A stretch of DNA of 64,000 bases from Entamoeba invadens IP1. Its lineage: Eukaryota; Evosea; Mastigamoebida; Endamoebidae. The stretch is taken from the NCBI RefSeq assembly GCF_000330505.1, contig NW_004440426.1, positions 530,950 through 594,949 on the forward strand, written 5' to 3'. The first letter of the stretch is position 1, and every line of letters starts with the position of its first letter. The translations under genes were made by a program, and so were the position numbers. Shown piece by piece: positions 50,189 through 60,060 of the stretch. Under the pieces are notes generated by a model. The model saw nothing but the letters and a program-made list of their open reading frames with translations, had not been told where the DNA came from and ran no database searches.

Positions 50189-52639
50189 ATGGACAAAAAG
50201 ACGGACTTGCAACGGATTAACTCGAAAAATGGAATAATTTATATCCCGTCTTTGACTCAACCGAACCGACATAGAAATACACAATCGTTCACACAACCAA
50301 CTCAAAGAAAACCTTTAACTCAAACAACTCAAACGGTTCAAGCGAAGAACACACAAATACAACAAAAAAAGAATCCAAAACAAGAGAAAGAGGACTTTGA
50401 TATCGACGACATTATGACGCAATTCGAAATCCAAGAGTCAAAGGAAAAATTGAAAAACCCCGTGAAATCACTCTCACAATCACATAAACCTATCACTCTC
50501 CCTCACGTCACTCCTCAGAAAACCAAACCACTCAAACACGACCCAATTAGTGTTACTCATAAAAATGCTGTTCACCAAACAACACCACGTCATATTGCTG
50601 TTAACCAATCACAACAAATAGTTACACCTCAAAAGAGTCAGACGAAAAGTGTCGTTGTGGACAAATCGGATATATCAGAAATATCGGATATTTTAAAGGA
50701 AATTACACCCCATAACACACCTCAAAAAACAGAGAAAGAGTCGGAAAAGCCAACAAAACAATTGACAAATTCCGGAAACCTTGTTAAGAGCGGGAGAGTG
50801 TGTTACGTCTCCGCGGCGTTTTCTTTGGAGAGTAAAACTAGTTTCACAATTACATTTTCAAACGAACGATTCGCGGATGTCAAAATGTTATTCAACCACA
50901 ACAACATCAAATTCGATTTAGTCGAGCGGAGTGTGATGAGGATTTCATTGGGTTCGTATGACGCAGTGTTAAAGTTGTTGACTGAGCAGAAACTCGAATT
51001 TCTGAACATACACAAAATCGACGATTGGGTATGGAAAATTGTTAAAATGCCGGATGAGACTGGCGATATCGGTCGGTTTGAAAAAATACCCCAGAAGATT
51101 AGAGACATGTTATACGGGTTTCAAACGGAAGGCGTCAAGTTTGGGTTGAAGAAATGTGGCAAATTTATGCTTGGTGACGATATGGGGCTTGGGAAGACTA
51201 TTCAAACCATAGCGATTTTAAGCGCGTATCCGGAACTCAGACCAGTGTTGATCGTTGTCCCTAATATTCTTAAATTACAGTGGAGGATGCAGTTGTGCGA
51301 TGTTTTGGATGTGTCAGATGATGATATAGCCGAGTATGACCCACATGTAATGGTGCCTGGCACCAACTTTGTTATTACATCATATGATTCTGTTGCTGCG
51401 AGTAACGGAGAGTTGTTTTCACATCCATTCAAATATGTTGTCTGTGACGAGTGTCATCTGTTGAAGAACCAAACAACAAAGAGGGCGACACAGACCCTTG
51501 AAATCTGTCGCAAAGTGAAACACGTTGTTTTTATGTCCGGCACCCCAGCCGTCAATCGGCCACTTGAGTTGTTCCCCGTATTAAGTTGTTTGCTCGATAC
51601 GATACACAGCGTAGGGATGAAACGATTTGGGGACCGGTACTGTGCGAACCAGACATATTCCAAATATAAAGATTACACCGGCTCGAAGTATGAGAAGGAG
51701 TTGAATATTTTACTTGAGAAAGTGATGATACGAAGGCTAAAGATAGATGTCTTGAAAGAGCTGGGAAAGAAAGAGAGAGAACGCGTCTATTTGGAAGAAC
51801 CTGATATGAATGACACGCTTTGCCAAATGAAGAAAGACATGACGGAGAGCAATTGGAACGAGAAGAAAGGGCCCGTCTTCGAGTTGTATCGATCTACTGG
51901 TCTTGCTAAAATGCCATCAGTGTGCGGATACATCGAAACGGTATTGGAGAAGGAAGAGAAGATTGTTATATTTGCATATCATGTTGACGTTATAACTGGG
52001 CTGACGCAGTTCTTGATCGACAAGAAAATTAATTACGTCAGAATAGATGGGAGTACGAAAGCAGATGAGCGGGGGGAGTTGGTTGAGAAATTCAAGAATG
52101 AGGGGTGTCGAGTTGCGTTACTCTCAATTGAAGTTGCGAATTGTGGTGTTGAGTTCTCAAGTGCGGCGATGTGTATATTTGCCGAATTAAGTTTTGTACC
52201 AGGGAAGATGATACAAGCGGAGGACAGAATACACCGAATTGGACAAAAAGCGAAATTGGTGCGGATTCAGTACTTGATTGCGAGGAATACATACGACGAG
52301 ACACTGTGGCAAATTTTTATGAAAAAGACTGCGACGTTGGGAAAAATAGTTGATGGGAAAGATGCCGTTTTAGAGAGTAAAGAGTCGAACACTGATTCGT
52401 TCCAAGCTGTAAAGAAAGATTTGTTTAAGGGACTTCTCGACGTTGTTTCGTCTTATGAAAAGAGAAAGACGTTAAGAAAGGATATTAAACTGAAAGCAGA
52501 AAAGAGAAAGATGGGAATAGAAGACGTTGATGGAAGAGATCGATTCGACCAACGAGTTCAAAAATTGAGTCTTGACCTGAACGATGAAAAGTCTGTGTCG
52601 TCGTCCGTGTCTAAAATATTTGACTTCGTTAAGAAGTGA
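50189..52639 (+). CDS. SMARCAL1/HARP-type annealing helicase (SNF2 family)
   Basis: DNA-dependent ATPase predicted to reanneal RPA-coated single strands and remodel stalled replication forks. The protein is 816 aa from ATG 50189; the frame extends upstream only to GTG. Residues 1-195 are Thr/Gln/Lys-rich and disordered. A HARP-like domain lies at about 200-285 (starting GRVCYVSAAF). The SNF2 ATPase follows: motif I GDDMGLGKTIQ near 327, motif II CDECHLLKN near 418, SGTP (motif III) near 450, and motif VI QAEDRIHRIGQ near 677. Single-exon. The HARP-SNF2 order and FMLGDDMGLGKT lead-in favour SMARCAL1 over other SNF2 proteins. An N-terminal RPA-binding motif could not be identified. Confidence 0.86.
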   Translation: MDKKTDLQRINSKNGIIYIPSLTQPNRHRNTQSFTQPTQRKPLTQTTQTVQAKNTQIQQKKNPKQEKEDFDIDDIMTQFEIQESKEKLKNPVKSLSQSHKPITLPHVTPQKTKPLKHDPISVTHKNAVHQTTPRHIAVNQSQQIVTPQKSQTKSVVVDKSDISEISDILKEITPHNTPQKTEKESEKPTKQLTNSGNLVKSGRVCYVSAAFSLESKTSFTITFSNERFADVKMLFNHNNIKFDLVERSVMRISLGSYDAVLKLLTEQKLEFLNIHKIDDWVWKIVKMPDETGDIGRFEKIPQKIRDMLYGFQTEGVKFGLKKCGKFMLGDDMGLGKTIQTIAILSAYPELRPVLIVVPNILKLQWRMQLCDVLDVSDDDIAEYDPHVMVPGTNFVITSYDSVAASNGELFSHPFKYVVCDECHLLKNQTTKRATQTLEICRKVKHVVFMSGTPAVNRPLELFPVLSCLLDTIHSVGMKRFGDRYCANQTYSKYKDYTGSKYEKELNILLEKVMIRRLKIDVLKELGKKERERVYLEEPDMNDTLCQMKKDMTESNWNEKKGPVFELYRSTGLAKMPSVCGYIETVLEKEEKIVIFAYHVDVITGLTQFLIDKKINYVRIDGSTKADERGELVEKFKNEGCRVALLSIEVANCGVEFSSAAMCIFAELSFVPGKMIQAEDRIHRIGQKAKLVRIQYLIARNTYDETLWQIFMKKTATLGKIVDGKDAVLESKESNTDSFQAVKKDLFKGLLDVVSSYEKRKTLRKDIKLKAEKRKMGIEDVDGRDRFDQRVQKLSLDLNDEKSVSSSVSKIFDFVKK

Positions 52640-52830
52640 CATATTATAAGTGATTGTTGTTCTATTAAACCACCCAACATATATATCAACTATTATATAT
52701 TCTAGTTAAAATGTTATATATTTGTAGTTCCATTTTTAGACTAGATTGCTCATTATTAATAAAGTTTAGTCTTTCGCAGACTTTATTTAATCTTTACATA
52801 TTTATTTAATCGATTATAAATAACAGTGAA

Positions 52831-53373
52831 TTATTTGGAGTGCGTTCTTGTCGTTTTTATGGGCTTTTCAATCACTAAAATATACTCCCTTTGTGACTTC
52901 CCGAACATGAGCATATCGCCTTCTCTCAGCTCGATATATGTTGACGGCTTAATGATACATTTATTGAGATACGTTCCGTATTTACTATTTAAATCAATAA
53001 TATAAGGTAAAACAGTGTCGCCGTTGTGTCTGAATTGGATGACAGCGTGTTGCCCTTCACACGTCTTGTGCATCAAAATGGAATCCACATTCTTTTGGTC
53101 GGTTCCGAAGATGTAAAACGAGCGCTTGTCCATATAAAGTGGTTCTTCGATTTCTTCATCATTTTTAAAGCAAAAAAGTCGATATTTTGTTGTTGGAAGG
53201 GAGCTGTCTTCCGGTTCGATATAATTGATCCGCCGTCCGTCAGATGTTTTCAAATTTTTGTATAGGTTACCCGATGGTTTATAATCATCAATGTTCTTTT
53301 TCATCGGCCGAGGCTTCTTGCTTTCGATTTCCTCTTTTGTGTATTCACGATTTAATACTCGCTTATTTTGCAT
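52831..53373 (-). CDS. FHA-domain protein of the SNIP1/Pml1/DAWDLE type
   Basis: The protein is 180 aa, ATG at 53373, single exon. The N-terminal 45 residues are basic and disordered, followed by the family-typical SGNLYKNL lead and WRLY-like TKYRLFCFKND. The FHA domain runs from about residue 65: EEPLYMDKRSFYIFGTD, then CEGQHAVIQFR, LNSKYGTYLN and LREGDMLMFGKSQREYIL. These are close matches to SNIP1/Pml1, phosphothreonine-binding splicing factors (RES complex in yeast, miRNA biogenesis in plants). In Entamoeba a pre-mRNA splicing or retention role is the natural guess. It shares no promoter with the helicase; the two genes converge with 190 bases between stops. Confidence 0.9.
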   Translation of the reverse strand: MQNKRVLNREYTKEEIESKKPRPMKKNIDDYKPSGNLYKNLKTSDGRRINYIEPEDSSLPTTKYRLFCFKNDEEIEEPLYMDKRSFYIFGTDQKNVDSILMHKTCEGQHAVIQFRHNGDTVLPYIIDLNSKYGTYLNKCIIKPSTYIELREGDMLMFGKSQREYILVIEKPIKTTRTHSK

Positions 53374-54943
53374 GACACTTTTTTCTTTTTTAGTTTTACC
53401 ATTCTATTAATATTATTTAACACGTTTCCTTGTTTCCCTGTTAATTTTTTTATTAGGCAGTGTTATTTTTTCTTTTTTTGTCGTTTAATCTTTTAAAAAA
53501 GACTGTCATGCCCGTTTTATTTTTTCTTAACATTTTTCTACACTAGGATATTACTCAAACCAACTAACAAATAAGAACTAGTTTAACTAAGATATTATAT
53601 CGAAGATATAATTTTTATATTTTTTCGGGATTTACGCAATAGAAACATCAGAAATCCCGAGACATATATTTTCAAGCCGATAAAATTTATAGTATTAGGC
53701 GATGTGCTTGGAGTATCCAAAACAGATTCACTATCAAGTACATTTCAACCACCTTATTGTCATTGTTATTGAATATATAGATTAATATATACATTACATA
53801 TAACAAACTTGTTCACTTATTGTTGTAATACAATTTATAACGCAGTTTGTTGTAATTCAATTTTTTGAAAAGATAATAGTTTGCTGACTTGTTTGTTTTG
53901 CGTTTTTTCAATTCTCCGTAATAAATTCCGTTGTTTTTATCCAACGTATTGGTGTTATTGTTTCAACTTTTTTAGTAAAAATCCATCTAAAATTTAATTT
54001 GATTATTTTTGAGATGTGAACAAAAATTCTGAGTTGGTGAAAAACAATTTTGAAAAATATAACAAACTATATAGTTCTTAAAAACAACTATATTTTATGT
54101 TTCAAAAAATAAACTAATTATTAATTAGTGATAAAAAAATAGCGGAATAACAAGATCAATTAGAATATTGAAACAAACACCGTTGTCTATGTTCTTTCAA
54201 ATATAATATATTTTTCAAACATATTCAATTTGACAAAAAAATAATTGTGAATATCGTTTCTTATACAACGGGTCGAAAGTAAAGAACTATAACTCCAACT
54301 ATAATCTTCGGGACAACATCGTTTTCGTTGTTATTTGAAAACTATACCTAGGGACCGATCACTAAAATCACATATTTTTTAGTCGTCAAAAATAAGAAAA
54401 TTTTTTTGCCATTATTTTTTTTATTTCCAAGGTTTTGTTTCAAAAAGATAATTTTGTCTTAATTAGTAAACGTGGAGACATTATTTTAAGTTCAGCTTAT
54501 TTTAATTTATTTAATTTAAAAGTGTTGTTTTTAAGTTCTTTTTAACATAAAAAAACAAAAAATCGAATTAAATTTTTAGTCTCAAAAAAATAAAAAATCA
54601 AAATTTAGTAAAAAAAAAGAAGATTATTGTCATCGTAAAAAAATTTCAAATGAAAAATGGCCAAACTTTTATAATGGTTAAATGAGTTTAGTGGCAGTAA
54701 TAAAATTCATTTTAATAATTATAAAAAATATAAAAATAATTATAAACATTATTTATAATAAACAACAAACGATATTATTAATTAAATAAGTTATTTGTAT
54801 TATTATATAATATAAAAAATAAATAATTATAAAAATATAATCAATAATTATAAATTTAAATATAAAAATGTTATTATTTTTATTAAAAACAAATACATTC
54901 ACAAAATAAATTACTTATTAACTTGATATTTTGAATAAATATA
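53374..54943. other. AT-rich intergenic region with a hairpin
   Basis: About 1.6 kb upstream of the FHA gene. A 9-bp perfect stem, TCGGGATTT at 53625-53633 with AAATCCCGA at 53652-53660, stands out by its GC content. No ORF, no larger inverted-repeat element and no RNA gene were recognised. Confidence 0.5.
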
Positions 54944-55201
54944 TACAGTCATGTGAAAAGGTGTCGCGTTTGGAAAAACCTGTCTCGGGGTGTAATGAAC
55001 TATTCTAGTACTATAAACAAATGATCTGAAATAGAAAATGTTATTTGGAAATGCCGAATATTTTTATTCGATTTTTGTGAAATGACCCTGCAAATAAATC
55101 GAATAGAAGCTATACTGTATAGTAAGTAATTATAAATTTACTATAAAATATTTTTTCAAGACAGGTTTTTCCAAACGCGACAGCTTTTTCGCATGACTGT
55201 A
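54944..55201. mobile_element. Tc1/mariner-type MITE, ~258 bp with TA duplication
   Basis: TA at both ends (54944-54945, 55200-55201) flanks CAGTCATG. The inverted repeats, 54946-54985 and 55159-55199, share CAGTCATG, GAAAA, and a 23-base core beginning GTCGCGTTTGGAAAAACC with only a few differences. CAGTCATG-type termini and a TA target are characteristic of Tc1/mariner. The 170-base interior is noncoding. It lies 75 bases upstream of the hAT transposase reading frame. Confidence 0.88.
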
Positions 55202-55275
55202 TATTAAAATATACTGTTATCTAAACAAATAAAACATTTGTTTTTATAATTTATTTAAACAATAAAAACTAAAAT

Positions 55276-57203
55276 ATGAAACTATATAATATTTTTTTGT
55301 GTTTGGATCTACAATTAATAATGATTCGTTCATTTATTTGGAATTACATGAAAATTGTATATTTGCCATGCCAAGAACACGCCGAGTGTCTTCCCGGTGA
55401 ATACCAATCAAAGGGAGAACCCACATGTGTTGGTTGTTCCTTTTTTATAAAATGTTTTCTCTGTAACAAAATGTTAAATTATAACATGGTCACACAGTCT
55501 ACTTCATCAGCAAAAAATCATTTAATTAATTTACATTACGACAAATTAAAAGATGAAGAAAAAAGGAGAAAACTGTTTCCAAAAATGTCACAAAGAAATA
55601 AAGAGGTTAACATAATGTTGATGAGATTTTTTTCATCTGTTGGAATTCCTTTTAGTCAAATTCGAAATCCCTTTTTAGTCGAGTTACTGAATTTTCTCGA
55701 TAAGTCAGTTGTATTGTCAGACGAAAAAACATTTAGAACAACTTGTCTTTTTGAATTGTACGATAGAGAACTAGGAGATCTCAAAAAAAGAATTAAAGAA
55801 GATGTCGTTTTCAATAATCTATCAGGATCCATTTCAACAGATATCATGAGTAAATATAATAATTCTTATATAACAACAACTCTCCACTATGTCGATAAAC
55901 AATTTGAGTCACACAACGAAGTTTTGAATGTGAGTCCTTTTAATGTAGAACATACTGGAAAGGAAATTAAAACGTGTGTGAGTCAAATTGTTACCGATTT
56001 AAATTTGAATGTTAACAACATACAATTTGTTGCTGATTCGGCATCAAATAACAATAAATTGTCTGAAATAAATGGAAACAAAACTGACTGTGTTGTACAC
56101 ACGTCTAATAATTTGTTTTCTGCTGTGATAAAACAAATACCAGGGATGAAAGCCTTCGTGAAAAGTATTAATTCTTTGGCCAAAACACAAAGAATTTTTG
56201 AAGAGTTGTGTTCAAAAAATTGTGAAGAGCCTGGATGTCTTGCGACTTATACGAAAACGCGGTTTAATTCATGTTACCTTTCTTTTAGCAAATTGTTAAA
56301 AAGAGAGAAGAGTGTTAAAGAACTGAACAATGGGATTCAATTCAATGAAGAGGGGTGGAAAGGGGTCAAAGAAATGTATTCACTCACAAAAGCAATGGAC
56401 GATCTTTACAACAAATTGGCGGCGAACCAAAAAATTACATCGTGTTATGTTGTGGGAGCTATTAGAGACATTTGGAACACAATTTCCTCTTCTATTTACC
56501 AACCGGAAGGGTTTCTAAAAAATATATTAAAACATAGTGAAATAGATGAAGATTATGCAGAAGAATCGGAAAGTGGTTTTATGGAAATTGAAGCTGGGAC
56601 TATTTTTGGAAAGGACTTGAAAATGATAGCTCGATCTGAATTCGAAAAAAGACTGCGCGCTATTTCTCAAAAAAAAAGAATATATTTTAGCAGCTTTCTT
56701 TTTTTCCTATTACTCGTGATGGTGATTTGTTTGAAACACAAATCAATACCTGTGTTCAAAGAGTGAAGGCTGAATTGAGTGGCATAAGTAATATAACACC
56801 ACAAAGTAGTTCCGCTTTTTTAAATTCGAGTTCAATTTTTCATATTGAATTTGCCAATTGGGCAATTCCAATGATGACAACTGATGCAGTACAAAGACGA
56901 GAGGAATCACCAAATGATAAAGCAATTAGATTGTATTTAGAAGATCGTGGTGCGATAGAAAACGGAGAAAACTGTAAAAGTCCCGAAGAATATTGGCAAA
57001 ACTGTATTAAACTAAACAAACACGCCGATTTATATGATATTGCCAGGAAGTATCTCTCTTTTCAACCAACAAGCATAGACTCCGAAAGAGTTTTTCGAAA
57101 TGTCGGTAAAATAGTCTATAATGAAACTTCGTCGTTTACCCCAGAAAACGCCTCGAAAGTGTCTTTTTTGAGACTACAGATAAACAAACAACACCAAAAA
57201 TAA
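55276..57203 (+). pseudogene. hAT-family transposase, frameshifted
   Basis: Two overlapping frames (55276-56766 and 56727-57203) together give a hAT transposase. A BED-like zinc finger (CFLC, then NHLINLH) is near residue 60-95. The first catalytic Asp motif is STDIMSKYNNSYITTTLHYVD, the second VADSASNN followed by CVVHTSNNLF, and the C-terminal hATC dimerisation domain includes LYDIARKYLSFQPTSIDSERVF. At least two single-base shifts separate the parts, in the 9-A run at 56669-56677 and the 7-T run at 56699-56705, with recognisable sequence (EYILAAF, then PITRDGDLF) on either side. No terminal repeats were found. The first ~50 residues are Cys-rich and may not be original. Confidence 0.82.
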
Positions 57204-57699
57204 ACAAATTAAATGGTTTGGAGTCAAGTATGGTTAATTATTCTTCATAGATCTCAATGGTTGTGACCTTAGTGAGATAAAACATTGGATGATCTCTTTG
57301 ATGAGCACAAACTCAACACTATACACGAGAAACTCCAACATCAAAGACGCTGTTCGAACAGACTTGACTGTGTTACATTTTCTTTTTGCAGCACTTCCAT
57401 GTAGAGTTTTGAAAAGTGATGGGAAATACAGTACGGTTTGATATCAGCGCTTGGGAAATACCAAGAGAATCTGCAACAGTTAAGTCACTAATGATGTCAC
57501 AAAAATAGACCCAATGATAACACCAAACCGATGGTTTTTGATTGTTGTTGCACAAAATGCATCCATGTAATATGTCTCGGCTCAAACGTGGCATAATTTT
57601 ATACAAGCACAATATACAAATCATTGAATTGTATATTATGCCCCATATGATTGGCGTTGAATAATTACAATAAACGTGTTTCAAAAACGATTTCATTGA
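57204..57699. other. Region between hAT transposase and kinase relic
   Basis: About 500 bases. A 107-codon minus-strand frame (57373-57696) is present but resembles nothing known and lies opposite what may be decayed extracellular kinase sequence. I see no intact gene. The hAT right terminus may lie here but was not identified. Confidence 0.4.
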
Positions 57700-60060
57700 G
57701 CATTAAAAGAGCAATAAACTGCGAATCCAATCGAATGGTATTCAAGACTGAAGGAAATTACATTGACTTTCCAGTCGACGAATTCAAAGTGTAACAGAGT
57801 GTCAGTATGAAGTGTTCCAATCTGTTTTATGGGTGTTATTCATGTGACCACAAACCGAATTCAACAATTGATATTGTTGTTTTGGAGTTTTCTGGCTGCC
57901 AGAGTGGCATGGAGTTTGAGTCTCGAAAAACAAAGAAATGATTGACAACAACAAATTTGATAGATAACGAAGGATACAGAATCGAGTGTACTACAAGTTG
58001 TTCGACTTGTACATCAAGAACAAATTATCAACACATAAAATCATTTGAGTATATGGCTCATTTAGATTCAAAACTGTCATATGAGAACCACAAATACTGT
58101 CAGAAGTACCAAATTGGTTTGGATGTATAGAATGTTTCAATTCAATCAACTTAAATGGTGTTTGTTCAATAGTTGAAACGACCACAAAAATGTTCTTTTT
58201 ATTTAGATAGTTACAACACAATTAAATGTGAAAAATACATTAAACGTTCACAAACAAAAACATATACAACTTTATGGAGTGATGATGTTGGACGGGAGGC
58301 ATTATTAAAAGGACTGTGTATAAAATGTTATTCGAAATACTTTTTGAACAAAGTATATCCACTAAAATGTGAGTTGAGTGGAGATAATGTCTGACTTGCA
58401 CAACACCGACTACATGTTATATATTCTTAAATAGGTTTTCTCTTGTTAATGGAAGTTGTGTTCCACTATCAAATTGTTTTGTGTCAACGCCAAGTGGATG
58501 TACTGTGTGTAATAAAGGTTATAATCTAATTCTCGGCTCATGCAAAATGTTAAGTGAAATCCACTACAAATCTGTTGTTATGATAACAAATATTTGAGGT
58601 GCAATGTATGTTATGTAAAGACAACTATATTTTAAGTGACACACAATGTGTTGACATGTCTACTGCGCGTTGCCAAAGTGTCGACTTATCAACTTCAAAA
58701 TGTGCAATTTGTGAAGAATAGTTCAAATTTGATGACAAAAATGTGTTTCGATGGAAACGACGCTATGCTCGTATACATCATCAGGCAATTGCCTTCATTA
58801 TGATTTACAAATCTCACTTAGAACTTCCAATGAGGGTGTATTGGTTTGCAATACAGAAGTGAAGACTGTGTACTGCAAAGATAACAGCAATACGGGGTGA
58901 ACCAAGTGTTATGACGGGTATTATCTAATTGGTACTGAATGTCTTCCATGTGATAGGAAGTGTCCAAGTTGTGTTGGCAACTTTTCAACATGTGCAAAGT
59001 GTAACGTGAAAGGTGGGTATTACCAATATGTCGAATTTACAACAATAAAAAACAAGAAGTGTGTCATCAATACAACACTTGACACTGTAAATTGGTTTCA
59101 GAATATGGGTGTGCTGTGTGTCTCGATGGTATTATCAAAACAAAAATTAAAAATGCCCAAAGTGTGTTAAATTGCGTGCGACTTGTTCAGACAATAACAC
59201 GTGCTCTTTATGTATTAATCTATATGTTTTGATATCAAAATAGTTACAATGTGTGAAATGGAATTCAATTGCAATAGTAAATCGTATGATCCAAAAACAC
59301 GACAATGCAGTGAGTACAGTGTAAGCAACAAATTTGGACCAAATGGAGACGAGTGTGTTCACACGACAAATGTACTTTCAATTATACTTCCAATCATTTT
59401 TGATATTTTTAAAGTTGTTATTATAACAATAAGTTGTATACTTTTTACATATTCATTACAGAAAAGAAGAGAAGTTAAGGAAGTCACTTGTCAACGAATT
59501 TTTGTTGAAAGATTTAAAAAAGAAAGAAGTTGATATCAGATATATTGGCACTCAAAAAACGCATTTTGAAGGCGAAATTGCAGTTCAGAAAGACGGCGAA
59601 TGCAAATTTATGATTGGCAACGACAGAACGTCTTTATTGAAAATTCAATTCACAACACAAAATGACAAGGAAAAGTTTGAGCTGAATGTTAAACCTTCCA
59701 TACCAGTGAGTATCAAGAAAGGTCGTGCTGTTGAATTTACTGTTGCTGTCCATCCGCTGTGTACACTTTAAAAGACTGTTGACATCACTTGTTCAGTCTT
59801 AAACATCAACAAAGGCAAAATATCAGAGATAAAAATTCCAGTCAAATTTGCGTCAGAAATGTCGACAGCACTTGACCCAGACGAGTTGAAAAAAGTTCGA
59901 AAACTCAGAGAAGGAAGCTTTGGGATTGTGTTCAAAGGAACATATCGAGGAAATGTTGTTGCCATCAAAGAGATGAAGGAAATGGTTGTCGCCACTTAAA
60001 AAGCAAAAGGTTTTACAAAGAATTTGATTGTTGAAAGTTCAAGTCGAATTAACTGTGTCT
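57700..60060 (+). pseudogene. Relic of a Cys-rich transmembrane kinase
   Basis: Fragments in several plus-strand frames carry CXXC-rich extracellular repeats (CTTSCSTCTS, GCTVCNKGYNLI, CPKCVK and CSLCINLYV). A membrane helix follows (SIILPIIFDIFKVVIITISCILF at about 59380-59450), then the beta-rich juxtamembrane module (59500-59860) and the start of a TKL kinase domain with LREGSFGIVFKGTY and VAIKEM. It then stops at a TAA near 59997, and no catalytic loop, DFG or C-lobe follows. Order and motifs match the gene at 39646-45245. Frame changes, nonsense codons and loss of most of the kinase domain make it a pseudogene. The left boundary is approximate. Confidence 0.78.

Noticed and set aside
57373..57696. 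107-codon minus-strand frame with several Cys
   Set aside because: No family recognised, ends in transposon/pseudogene debris, and is probably antisense to decayed receptor sequence.
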